The notes under the pieces: generated by a model | What the model saw: the letters and a program-made list of their open reading frames with translations, nothing else | What the model was told of the DNA's origin: nothing | Database searches by the model: none | Translations under genes and position numbers: made by a program | In this document: piece after piece, positions 50,844 through 59,481 of the stretch | How the letters are laid out: the number at the start of each line of letters is the position of its first letter | How positions within the stretch are numbered: position 1 is the stretch's first letter | Assembly: GCA_013166775.1 (NCBI GenBank) | Contig: JABLTJ010000015.1 | Coordinates: forward strand, 1 to 64,000 | Reading direction: 5' to 3' | Length of the DNA stretch: 64,000 bases | From: Promethearchaeati archaeon | GTDB taxonomy: Archaea; Asgardarchaeota; Heimdallarchaeia; Heimdallarchaeales; Heimdallarchaeaceae

Positions 50844-52229
50844 ATGCCCCATCGGATTTATTTCGTAACAGAAGCAGAATTCACCGATCCCTTACAACAC
50901 TATGGTAACGTAGAGTTTGTATTAGACTTCGAAGATGCGGCGCAAGTTCTGAGACTTTGGAGAAACCCACATTTAGGCCGAAGCTCTAGAGAAGGAGCGG
51001 TTCTTTCAATAGCCTCAAAAAATGCTGTGTCAATAGAGAACATTATTCAAAAGATAATGAATACTTATCTAACTCCTGAAGAGGAAGAAAGATTAGTTAA
51101 CGAACTCAAACTTCTAAGATTCATAGGAGATCAAATATTACCTGATGTTCTAGAAAGGGTTAACAGAAATGAACTCCAAACCATTGAAGATATTTTGAAA
51201 TATATTCAAGATTTATTAAGAGATTTGAAATATGAAGGGACCGTTGATTTGCAGCAACTTGCAGAGAAACTTAACCAACTTAAAGACATAGTTGATATAG
51301 AAATAACTGATGCTTTCGGTAGAAAAAAACGTATATCTCGTGAAAGTGTTATGGATTTACTAGGAAAGATACTAGGTCGTTATTTAATCAAACAAGTATC
51401 TGTTGCTCCTATTGATGAAGTTCAAAGACGTCCAAGGGGAACAATACGCTTAAAAGAGACGTACAAAAGTGCTGTATTAAGCTCTCAAACTATCCCCCCA
51501 ACATCTGTTAAACAAGAGGATATTATCAGGGTTAAGAAAGATCGAAGATCGCATGTATATTTAATCGTAGATATGAGTCAATCAATGAGAAAAACTGTAT
51601 TTGAGGGCAGCATGTCCAGATTAGACGGAGCTCTATTGACTAGTTTAAGTTTGTACTATTATTTCAAAATGATTAACAGAAGAAAAAGAAAACGATTTGA
51701 CATGTTCAAACTTGCTGTCGTTCCTATAAGAAAAAATCCTTTTGTGATTGATGATGATCGAAAAATGGAGCAATTGTTATTAACTGCTGAAGCAAGGGGT
51801 AAAACATACATGATACAAGCGGTTCAAGCAGCAATTGAACACGCTAAGAAACAACATAAAGACAAAGATATTGATGTCCAATTTACAATAGTTACTGATG
51901 GAATGCCGAATGTACCTACTTTTCCATTCAATTATAGAACTAGTACTGAATTGAAAAAATATTTTGCAGAAATCCAAACAAAAACAAAACCGGAAACAAT
52001 AGAGTGCTTAACACAATTAAATGCTATGTTCAATAGTCTGAAGAAAGATCGTTCACGAAAATGGAATATATCTTATTTTCTTATGGGTCCTGAATCTTTG
52101 AGAAATAAAGAAATATATATTCACACTACACAAATGCTAAAAGGGATTACACGACCTATTTTGATTGATCCTGCTCAAATTAAGAAACTGGGAGAGCAAA
52201 TACTAAAGGAGAGTATCTTATATGCTTAA
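50844..52229 (+). CDS. VWA-domain protein, partner of the AAA ATPase
   Basis: The N-terminal 225 residues are helical and not recognised. From about residue 230 there is a von Willebrand factor A domain with a full MIDAS metal site: DMSQS for the first Asp-Ser-Ser, a Thr-containing helix, and TIVTDGMPN for the last Asp. VWA proteins next to MoxR-type ATPases act as the metal-dependent adaptor that the ATPase pulls on (RavA-ViaA, NorQ-NorD, ChlI-ChlD). Ribosome site GGAG before the ATG. The stop overlaps the next gene by eight bases. The protein is soluble and has no membrane segment. Confidence 0.82.
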   Translation: MPHRIYFVTEAEFTDPLQHYGNVEFVLDFEDAAQVLRLWRNPHLGRSSREGAVLSIASKNAVSIENIIQKIMNTYLTPEEEERLVNELKLLRFIGDQILPDVLERVNRNELQTIEDILKYIQDLLRDLKYEGTVDLQQLAEKLNQLKDIVDIEITDAFGRKKRISRESVMDLLGKILGRYLIKQVSVAPIDEVQRRPRGTIRLKETYKSAVLSSQTIPPTSVKQEDIIRVKKDRRSHVYLIVDMSQSMRKTVFEGSMSRLDGALLTSLSLYYYFKMINRRKRKRFDMFKLAVVPIRKNPFVIDDDRKMEQLLLTAEARGKTYMIQAVQAAIEHAKKQHKDKDIDVQFTIVTDGMPNVPTFPFNYRTSTELKKYFAEIQTKTKPETIECLTQLNAMFNSLKKDRSRKWNISYFLMGPESLRNKEIYIHTTQMLKGITRPILIDPAQIKKLGEQILKESILYA

Positions 52230-53796
52230 AACCGAACTTGGGGACATAGTAAAAACCTATCTAAAAGCTAGAGAGGATTTTGAGCATCTAATTGGAGGAT
52301 CTCCAGAAAATTACCGAATTCTACTTTTTATCAATCCGGAATTACATATATCTATTAACAGAGTAATGGAAATTACTGGAACACCACAAGCGATTCTTAC
52401 AGCAGAACAGATAACTAACCTAAAATCAGCTAGAATCAGTGATTTTCTTCCAATAGGAAAGGAAACAATATATAATTCTCTACCAACTCTAATTTACCTA
52501 TCTGTTCCATCCTATGATCTTAATGAAGAACAAGAACTAACTCTGCGCGTGATGTTAGTCCATGCTTTGGCGCACGCTTACATGAACGAAAAAACTGAAT
52601 CTAATTCTGCAAGAACTCTCGCACAATTATATCAAATTGATGTCATACTGAAGGAATTAATGACAAATAATGTTTTCAAATTAAATCAAAATTCAGCAAG
52701 CAAGCATGTTTGGGCTTGGCAATATTTTCAAGATTTGATAGGTGTTATTCGCTTATTTACTGAATGTGGTGTAGAAGATTTTTACACTCCTCCTGAAAAT
52801 GCAAGGAAATATACACTCTTCAATAATTTCTCCATTGAAGCGATAAATCTCCTTTCTGAACGAGCTAAATTATCTAGAAGAAAGCACCTTCATGAACTCA
52901 TTGATGAAGGTTTTGCTCATTATGTTCAAATGAAGGAGTTGGAATATTTACTTGATAAAGGGGAATATAAACTTGTTAAAAATGAAGAAGGAAAACAAAT
53001 AAAATACCCAAATGATTTGAAAGCATTTCTCGCTCCACCTATAGGAGAAATCAGTGTTGCTATGATTGACAGATTGACAACAAAAATCGATGATGAAAAA
53101 GAAATGTTTGAAAAGTTATTTTCTTATAAATCTGATTTAGAGTTTTTACAAGAATTTACTTGGGATGAAGTAAAGGATTTGCTTGCAGTTAACAAAAATC
53201 TTCACTCAGAACATGTAGTTGAAAGCTGGCATTCTTCTAAGAGCAGATGGACCGATATTTGGTCAGTTTATGCTTATGGTTGGAGAATGATTGAAGAGTA
53301 TACTAGAAAAATATACAGAAAGAAATATACCAATTTTGGTCAACTCTTAGATGATAATCCTGCAATAACGAGTAAGGGATATGTAAGAGTAGATGAAAAA
53401 AAAGTGTATGTGTTTGAGGTAAATGATTATGGAGTTGGAATTGATCAATTATTGATACTTCATAATCATATGTCACTGTATAGAGACGATTTTCGCACAA
53501 TTTTACCTGCTTTTGCGGATATAATTGTTTTTAAGAAAATCGGAGGAATACATGTTGCAACCTTATTTGCAGTTCATAAAACTAAACATCAACCTCTATC
53601 ACCATACAATATACCTGTTATAACAAGAGCAGTTCAAGTTACAAAACGAAAAGACGCATATAAATTTGATTTAGACGAGGAAGAAGAGGATAAAATCGAT
53701 GTGAGTAGAGTAGACTACAATTATTTAAGAAAACTCACACAACCACAAAGAGGTGCTATTAGTTATCTTATCAAAGAGGGGATGTTCGAATTATGA
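52222..53796 (+). CDS. Protease-like protein with HALAH and EGFAHY motifs (probably inactive)
   Basis: A 524-residue soluble protein. Residues 114-118 read HALAH, and residues 229-234 read EGFAHY within LIDEGFAHYVQ. Gluzincin metallopeptidases carry HExxH followed, usually after a longer gap, by an NEGFA-type Glu. Here the catalytic Glu of HExxH is Ala, so the site could bind zinc but hardly cleave peptides. This reading is by motif alone. The remaining 300 residues, including a Trp-rich segment (ESWHSSKSRWTDIWSVYAYGWRM), are not recognised. The ATG overlaps the VWA stop and the stop overlaps the next ATG (ATGA), so the protein is made with the ATPase and VWA. Role: possibly a substrate-recognition or pseudo-enzyme component. 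Confidence 0.6.
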   Translation: MLKTELGDIVKTYLKAREDFEHLIGGSPENYRILLFINPELHISINRVMEITGTPQAILTAEQITNLKSARISDFLPIGKETIYNSLPTLIYLSVPSYDLNEEQELTLRVMLVHALAHAYMNEKTESNSARTLAQLYQIDVILKELMTNNVFKLNQNSASKHVWAWQYFQDLIGVIRLFTECGVEDFYTPPENARKYTLFNNFSIEAINLLSERAKLSRRKHLHELIDEGFAHYVQMKELEYLLDKGEYKLVKNEEGKQIKYPNDLKAFLAPPIGEISVAMIDRLTTKIDDEKEMFEKLFSYKSDLEFLQEFTWDEVKDLLAVNKNLHSEHVVESWHSSKSRWTDIWSVYAYGWRMIEEYTRKIYRKKYTNFGQLLDDNPAITSKGYVRVDEKKVYVFEVNDYGVGIDQLLILHNHMSLYRDDFRTILPAFADIIVFKKIGGIHVATLFAVHKTKHQPLSPYNIPVITRAVQVTKRKDAYKFDLDEEEEDKIDVSRVDYNYLRKLTQPQRGAISYLIKEGMFEL

Positions 53797-54560
53797 TGGA
53801 TTTCTTTAGAGGTTTATCAATCAATAAAAAAATAAAAAGCAACGAACCTTTAGATCGTGCCTATTACGCTTTATTTTTACAGAAAAAAGGAAAAGCTAAA
53901 TCTATTAAAAAGCTTCTACCTCTTCTTGAGGACTCAGATTGGAACGTGAGAAATGCAGCAGTATCAACGGTTGTTTATCTAGTAGAAAAGTTACCTGAAA
54001 TAAAGGAAAACGTTCTAAATCATCTTCACAAACTTGTTGATGAGAGCACCTTGGCTGTTAGACTCTCAATATTGGAAGCCATTGGTCAGTTGAAAGATTA
54101 TGCATCAAAGCCTTATCTTATTAAGATTTTAGAAGAAAGTGATTATGATTTACAGTATGCCGCTATAAGAGCCATTGGATATCTGGATGATGTTGATGTA
54201 CTATTCCCATTAGAAAACGTCGTTTATGCACTTGATTATATCACTAGAAGAGCAGCAATTCTATCTGTTGTAAGAATTTCAGAGTCTGCAAACGAAGAAA
54301 CAAGGATAGAGAAATTAACACCCCATATCCATATAATAATAGAATCTTATCTTGAGATAGAAAAACTAGGAAACTTGATTTGCGGTATAATGGATTTTGG
54401 TGATTCAGATCAGTTTCCTGTAATGAAAGGTTATGCTGAATCAGCTATAGTCAAACTTGAAGGGCTTATAGAGCAAAAGGATTATAGTGTAGAATTATAT
54501 CAAAATTTTGCTAAACTAATCTTTCCAATATACTTCCCAATAGATGAAAACTTAATTTAG
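53793..54560 (+). CDS. HEAT-repeat protein, last gene of the AAA-VWA operon
   Basis: The protein consists of about five to six HEAT-like helical repeats: LPLLEDSDWNVRNAAVSTVVYL, then LAVRLSILEAIGQL, LEESDYDLQYAAIRAIGYL and RRAAILSVVRIS. HEAT proteins serve as flexible scaffolds or protein-binding surfaces. The ATG overlaps the stop of the preceding gene (ATGA), implying a fixed ratio with it. It ends one base before the convergent small ORF. No enzymatic motif was found. It could dock the machine on a target protein. Confidence 0.78.
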   Translation: MMDFFRGLSINKKIKSNEPLDRAYYALFLQKKGKAKSIKKLLPLLEDSDWNVRNAAVSTVVYLVEKLPEIKENVLNHLHKLVDESTLAVRLSILEAIGQLKDYASKPYLIKILEESDYDLQYAAIRAIGYLDDVDVLFPLENVVYALDYITRRAAILSVVRISESANEETRIEKLTPHIHIIIESYLEIEKLGNLICGIMDFGDSDQFPVMKGYAESAIVKLEGLIEQKDYSVELYQNFAKLIFPIYFPIDENLI

Positions 54561-54561
54561 G

Positions 54562-54822
54562 TTACGCTGCGAAAATTTCTCTGCAATGCTCAATAAAGTT
54601 TTTCTTGATACTTTTGAGATTAGTTTCTTGTCTCCATTTTTCTCTAATATATTTTTGGACTTTGTTTGTGCAATAATGGAAACAGGTAGTTAGCAAGGCA
54701 TAACCTCTCATTCTTTCCTCTCTTTCACTAGATTCGATTAACAAAAGAGCTCTTTTTCGATAGGGAAGGATATCATTATATCTAATTGGGTGAACGTGAC
54801 CTTTATTGGTTGTTAATATCAT
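54562..54822 (-). CDS. Small hypothetical protein
   Basis: An 86-residue basic protein (MILTTNKGHVHPIRYNDIL, RGYALLTTCFHYCTNKVQKYIREKW) with two Cys near the centre (CFHYC) and a later one. The family is not recognised. It starts at ATG 54822 and ends one base from the convergent HEAT-repeat gene. Codon content is similar to neighbours, but its shortness leaves doubt. Confidence 0.5.
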   Translation of the reverse strand: MILTTNKGHVHPIRYNDILPYRKRALLLIESSEREERMRGYALLTTCFHYCTNKVQKYIREKWRQETNLKSIKKNFIEHCREIFAA

Positions 54823-54892
54823 ATCTCAAATAAGAATAAAGGAAATGAGTATTTAAACTGCAAAAAACCTTTGACAACCCAAAAAAATTGTT

Positions 54893-55096
54893 CTATCGTG
54901 CTCTTTTGATTTTCTCGTCAACTTCGTAAATAGCACAGATCCTCCTCATTCCCTCTTCCTCATGAGGTAAAACTTGCATTGATGTAATCTTACCTTTTGG
55001 TACTTTGATTTTCTTGTAAATTGAATGTAGATATTCCTTAATGTCTTGTGATTTTAGTTCCTCATCAGGTACGTCGAAATAATTTAAGTACTTCAT
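54893..55096 (-). CDS. Small protein, tandem paralogue 1
   Basis: A 67-residue protein that aligns end to end with the one at 55232-55441: NYFDVPDEEL against NYFDIPIEEL, KVPKGKI against SAPKGKI, and VLPHEEEGMRRICAIYEV against ILPHEEKGIKRVCVYYKI. The shared PKGKI and LPHEE-G-R/K-R-C blocks mark a small family. The pattern suggests a compact alpha/beta fold. The function is unknown. I chose ATG 55096 because it aligns with the start of the paralogue; the TTG at 55102 adds two residues. Confidence 0.72.
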   Translation of the reverse strand: MKYLNYFDVPDEELKSQDIKEYLHSIYKKIKVPKGKITSMQVLPHEEEGMRRICAIYEVDEKIKRAR

Positions 55097-55231
55097 ATTC
55101 AACCAAACTTATTTCTTTAACATTTTTAAGAATATGTCCTACAACAAGTAAAAAGTTTGTTTTGAAAAACTTTGCGGAGAAAAGATCAATTACTAAGTTT
55201 TGAACTTTCAGATGCTTATTTTCAAAAAAAA

Positions 55232-55441
55232 CTACTTTCCAGCTCTGATTTTTGGCGTTTTTGTAATTTTATAATAAACGCATACTCTCTTTATCCCTTT
55301 TTCTTCATGAGGTAAAATGTACCAAGCTTGAATCTTTCCCTTCGGTGCGCTGATTCTCCTATATAATTCTTCTAAGTAACTTAACATACTCTTGTCTTCC
55401 AACTCCTCAATTGGTATGTCAAAATAATTAGAGAATTGCAT
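55232..55441 (-). CDS. Small protein, tandem paralogue 2
   Basis: A 69-residue protein paralogous to the one at 54893-55096 and located 135 bases upstream on the same strand. It reads MQFSNYFDIPIEELED, then YLEELYRRISAPKGKIQ, WYILPHEEKGIKRVCVYYKI and a basic end. The two copies have diverged in about half of their residues, so the duplication is old. Each has its own A/T-rich upstream region. Nothing in the sequence gives a reaction. They lie divergently from uvrB but need not be connected with it. Confidence 0.72.
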   Translation of the reverse strand: MQFSNYFDIPIEELEDKSMLSYLEELYRRISAPKGKIQAWYILPHEEKGIKRVCVYYKITKTPKIRAGK

Positions 55442-55592
55442 GTATGTGAATTGTGGATAATACTAATTCAATAATTGTAATATACGGCTATTACACGATA
55501 TTTATACTATCTCTTTTTTCCTTCTTTTTAATACGAAATCTTTCTAACAGATAAATATATTTTTTTATTAACAAACATAAAGTGGAATAATA

Positions 55593-57560
55593 ATGCCGTT
55601 AAATCTAGAAACACCTTTAAAACCCAGAGGAGACCAACCAAAAGCTATAAAACAATTGGTAGAAGGTATTCAAAAAGGATATCGACATCAAACACTTCTA
55701 GGAGTAACAGGTTCGGGAAAAACTTACACAATGGCTTCAGTCATTGATAAGATTAAGAAACCTACTTTGATTATTGGTCCCAATAAAACTCTTGTTGCAC
55801 AACTATTTGGTGAATTCAAGACACTTTTCCCATCAGCCAGTGTGAACTATTATGTTAGTTTTTATGATTATTACCAACCTGAAGCATACCTTCCTTCAAA
55901 AGATTTGTACATTGAGAAAGATGTAGATATAAACCGCGAAATAGAGCGTCTAAGGCATACAGCCCTAGAAGCTTTATCTACACGTGATGATGTAATAGTA
56001 TGTGCTACTGTCTCTTGTATTTATGGTACTGGACCTCCTGAAGTTTATCGTTCCCGAAGAATAGTTCTCAACATTGGAGATAACCTTGATAGACAAGATT
56101 TGATGTTGGAATTGGTAAAGAATCAATACTTGAGAAATGATGTAAATCTAGAACGCAAAAGCTTTCGTGTGAGAGGAGATTCGATAGATATTTTTCCCTT
56201 GTATGGCGACTACATTTATCGTATCGAATTCTTTGGGGATGAAATTGAACGTTTAACTGCTAGACATCCTGTATCAGGGGAGAAAATAAAGGAATACGAT
56301 CATTTATCTATTTTTCCTGGTACGCAGTATCTCGCCAATGATGCATTCTTTGAATCAGCACTCGAAGATATCAAATTAGAGCTAGATATGCGTTTAGCTG
56401 AGTTTGAAAAGGAAGAAAAAATAGTTGAAAGACATAGATTACGGCAAAAAACACTATATGATTTAGAACTTCTGAGAGAAACTGGTGGATGTTCAGGAAT
56501 AGAAAACTATTCTCGTCACTTTGATAGAAGAAAACCAGGAGAAAAACCATTTTCTTTACTTGATCATTTTCCTGAAGATTTCTTACTTATTATAGATGAA
56601 TCTCACCTAACGATTCCTCAACTTCGTGGAATGTATGCAGGAGACTATTCAAGAAAGAAAAACTTAATCGATCATGGTTTTAGACTACCATCAGCTTTTG
56701 ATAACCGTCCTTTCAGGTTTGAAGAAACAGAGAAATACATGAAATCTGTAATGTTTACCAGCGCTACTCCAAGACAATATGAGCACGATATTTCTGATCA
56801 AGTTGTAGAGCAAATCATCCGTCCAACAGGACTAGTTGACCCTAAGATTGAAGTGAGGGGAACAGATGGACAGATTACTGAACTAGTAAGTGAAATTAAC
56901 CAACGAGTTAGTAAAGGGGAAAGAGTATTAGTAACCACCATAACAAAACAGAGTGCTGAAATGCTTTCTGATTATCTTCTTGATATGAACATTAAATCCG
57001 TATATCTGCATCATGAGGTAGACACATTAGATAGAATTGAAATTTTAAGAGATTTAAGATTGGGTAAATATGATGTTGTAGTAGGAATTAATCTTCTGAG
57101 AGAAGGTTTGGATCTTCCAGAAGTAGCTCTTGTAGCTATACTTGATGCTGACAAAGAAGGTTTTCTAAGATCTAAGAGTTCTCTAATCCAACTTATGGGA
57201 CGAGCAAGTAGAAATGTTCACGGTAGTGTGATACTCTATGCAGATAACTTGACGGATTCTATGAAAGGGGCTATAACTGAAAATAATAGAAGAAGGCAAA
57301 TTCAGAGGGAATATAATGAGAAACATGGAATCCAACCTACTACAATACGCAAAGAAGTTAGATCGATTGTTGAAACATTGATGCAAGTAACTCCCAAAGA
57401 AGAAGAGAAAATAGAAGTCCCTGAAGACTTAACAACTGAAGACATCTTCTATGTGATAGAAGATCTAAAAGAAAAGATGGCAGAAGCAGCTGGAACATTG
57501 GATTTTGAAAAAGCAGCTCTTTATCGTGATAAAATCAAAGAACTCGAGAAATTGGTGTAA
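55593..57560 (+). CDS. uvrB: UvrB, nucleotide excision repair helicase subunit
   Basis: UvrB is the damage-verifying DNA helicase of the bacterial-type UvrABC system. Residues 1-50 include LKPRGDQPKAI and Walker A GVTGSGKTY (37-45). The damage-probing beta-hairpin is in YYVSFYDYYQPEAYLPSKD. Further on are the Walker B DESH motif (LLIIDESHLTIPQ), FTSATP, ALVAILDADKEGFLRS, the helicase motif QLMGRASRN, and a C-terminal UVR domain (EDLKEKMAEAAGTLDFEKAA) that contacts UvrC. The length of 655 residues is normal. A TATA-like ATAAATATAT lies at 55551-55560. uvrC follows five bases after the stop. UvrA is outside the window. Confidence 0.97.
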   Translation: MPLNLETPLKPRGDQPKAIKQLVEGIQKGYRHQTLLGVTGSGKTYTMASVIDKIKKPTLIIGPNKTLVAQLFGEFKTLFPSASVNYYVSFYDYYQPEAYLPSKDLYIEKDVDINREIERLRHTALEALSTRDDVIVCATVSCIYGTGPPEVYRSRRIVLNIGDNLDRQDLMLELVKNQYLRNDVNLERKSFRVRGDSIDIFPLYGDYIYRIEFFGDEIERLTARHPVSGEKIKEYDHLSIFPGTQYLANDAFFESALEDIKLELDMRLAEFEKEEKIVERHRLRQKTLYDLELLRETGGCSGIENYSRHFDRRKPGEKPFSLLDHFPEDFLLIIDESHLTIPQLRGMYAGDYSRKKNLIDHGFRLPSAFDNRPFRFEETEKYMKSVMFTSATPRQYEHDISDQVVEQIIRPTGLVDPKIEVRGTDGQITELVSEINQRVSKGERVLVTTITKQSAEMLSDYLLDMNIKSVYLHHEVDTLDRIEILRDLRLGKYDVVVGINLLREGLDLPEVALVAILDADKEGFLRSKSSLIQLMGRASRNVHGSVILYADNLTDSMKGAITENNRRRQIQREYNEKHGIQPTTIRKEVRSIVETLMQVTPKEEEKIEVPEDLTTEDIFYVIEDLKEKMAEAAGTLDFEKAALYRDKIKELEKLV

Positions 57561-57565
57561 ACTGT

Positions 57566-59368
57566 ATGAGCCTTTTCACTGACCTTGAAGAAATTCCAAA
57601 TGAAACAGGAGTTTACCTCATCAAGGACAAAGACGAAAAAATAATCTATGTTGGAAAAGCTAAAAATCTGAGAAACAGAGTAAAACAACATTTTCAGACA
57701 ACAGAATATCAAAAAGAGGCGAAACTTCAAGAATTAGCTCATAGAGTGGATTGGATTATAACAAGAAATGAACCAGAAGCACTTATTCTGGAAAAGAAAC
57801 TAGTGCGACAATTAATGCCTAAATTGAATAGTATGTTAAAGGATGATAAGTCTCATTTATTAATCAGAATCACTTTGGAAGAAGAATATCCACAACTTCT
57901 CATAGTAAGGGAAACAGATCCCAGAAACAAGAAGAGTGTCTATTTTGGACCCTTCCCAAACAACACAATGTTAAGGCAAACTGCAAAGCTTGTCTTGAGA
58001 CTTTTCCCAATATGTAATTGTGGGAAGAATATTGAAAGAGTTGCTAAGAAGGGATCTTCGGTCAGATGTATGCGTGAAAGATTGGGAAGATGTTTATCTC
58101 CTTATAAAAACAATATTACAACAAGTGAATATAATAAAACTGTGAGAAAAGTTGTTTCTTTTCTAAAAGGAGATGTAGCTGATTTACTTGATAGTTTAGA
58201 GGTAGAGATGTGGGAAGCTTCTGAGCAGTCAAATTTCGAAATAGCAGGAAATCTTCGTGATCTTACACAAGCTGTTCGTACAATCCTTAATGTTCAGGAA
58301 GATATTCATTCCGTTCGGAAGAATGTTGATGTTATTACTTATGTAGAAGAAGAGGGAAATATAGCTTTCACCAAGCTAGAAGTGAGAAATCATCGCGTTC
58401 AAAATATAGGTAACTTTCTCTATCTAAAAGAAGAAGCTAAACTTTCAACATTGGGAGAAGTTCTGGCATTTATCTACGGAACTGAAACTACTAAGTATGG
58501 CCTTCTTTTAGTTGAAAATTTCAAGACCCGATTTCAAGTTAATCTGAAAATAACGATTTATACTCCCAGATACAAAACTGATCATGAACTCGTGAAAATA
58601 GCAGAGAGAAATGCAAGGAATGAGATGTTTCGTTATATGAGAGAACTTCAATACCTGCATGATTCTGCTTCTATTCTGGAGGAAATGCAAGAAATACTCC
58701 AACTACAAAATGTTCCTAAAATAATCCATGGTTATGACATTTCAACACTAAAAGGTCAGCATTCTGTTGGATCATGTGTTGTTTTTGAGGATGGAAATCC
58801 AAACAAAAAATTGTATAGACGATTCAGGATTCGGAAGGAATACACTGATCCTGATGATTATGCAATGATGCGAGAAGTGATGACAAGAAGATATACCTCT
58901 GATGTTCTGAAATCAGATCCTTCACCTGATCTTATAATAGTTGATGGAGGAAAGGGACAACTAAATATAGCATTAGAGGTGTTGAAGAAACTAAATCTAG
59001 ACATTCCTGCAATTAGCATCGCAAAGAAGAATGAAGAAATTTTTGTTGAATGGTTAGATACACCTATAATATTTGAACAGAGTTCTCTTATTTTGCGTTT
59101 AATCCAATATATAAGAGATGAGGCTCATAGATTTGCAATAAGCTATCATAAAACGCTTAGAAGGAAAACAGTAAGAGACACTATTTTCGAAACGATTAAG
59201 GGAATCGGAAAAGCTAAGGTTCAGATTCTTTTGCATGAATGCAAGACAATTGAAGATATTGCAGCAGCAAAAGTAGAGGACATACAAAAGCTACTTTCTG
59301 TAAACGAAGAAATTGCAACAAAAGTAGTGGAAGTTGCTAAAAAAAATAGAAACAAATCTCATTTATAA
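57566..59368 (+). CDS. uvrC: UvrC, excision nuclease subunit
   Basis: UvrC makes both incisions around a lesion bound by UvrB. The GIY-YIG nuclease is at residues 15-43 (GVYLIKDKDEKIIYVGKAKN, then RNRVKQHF). A cysteine region (FPICNCGKN, CMRERLGRC) matches the Fe-S/zinc ligands of the family. The UvrB-binding region follows around residue 215. The C-terminal RNase-H-like nuclease has LIIVDGGKGQLN and HRFAISYHKTLR, and the tail has helix-hairpin-helix ETIKGIGKAKVQILL. The 600 residues are normal. The gene is five bases downstream of uvrB, so the two are co-transcribed. Confidence 0.97.
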   Translation: MSLFTDLEEIPNETGVYLIKDKDEKIIYVGKAKNLRNRVKQHFQTTEYQKEAKLQELAHRVDWIITRNEPEALILEKKLVRQLMPKLNSMLKDDKSHLLIRITLEEEYPQLLIVRETDPRNKKSVYFGPFPNNTMLRQTAKLVLRLFPICNCGKNIERVAKKGSSVRCMRERLGRCLSPYKNNITTSEYNKTVRKVVSFLKGDVADLLDSLEVEMWEASEQSNFEIAGNLRDLTQAVRTILNVQEDIHSVRKNVDVITYVEEEGNIAFTKLEVRNHRVQNIGNFLYLKEEAKLSTLGEVLAFIYGTETTKYGLLLVENFKTRFQVNLKITIYTPRYKTDHELVKIAERNARNEMFRYMRELQYLHDSASILEEMQEILQLQNVPKIIHGYDISTLKGQHSVGSCVVFEDGNPNKKLYRRFRIRKEYTDPDDYAMMREVMTRRYTSDVLKSDPSPDLIIVDGGKGQLNIALEVLKKLNLDIPAISIAKKNEEIFVEWLDTPIIFEQSSLILRLIQYIRDEAHRFAISYHKTLRRKTVRDTIFETIKGIGKAKVQILLHECKTIEDIAAAKVEDIQKLLSVNEEIATKVVEVAKKNRNKSHL

Positions 59369-59481
59369 AAAAAAGTATTTGAGAGCCAGACGTTTGTTTT
59401 TGTTAGAAATTTCACGTAATAAGGAATAGTATATAAATGAAAATTAGCAAGTATTTATTAAAAGAATCAAATGGTGATTAA

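Noticed and set aside
48638..54560. Mg-chelatase, gas vesicle or NO reductase activation locus
   Set aside because: AAA and VWA proteins are shared with those, but no chelatase H subunit, gvp or nor genes are present.
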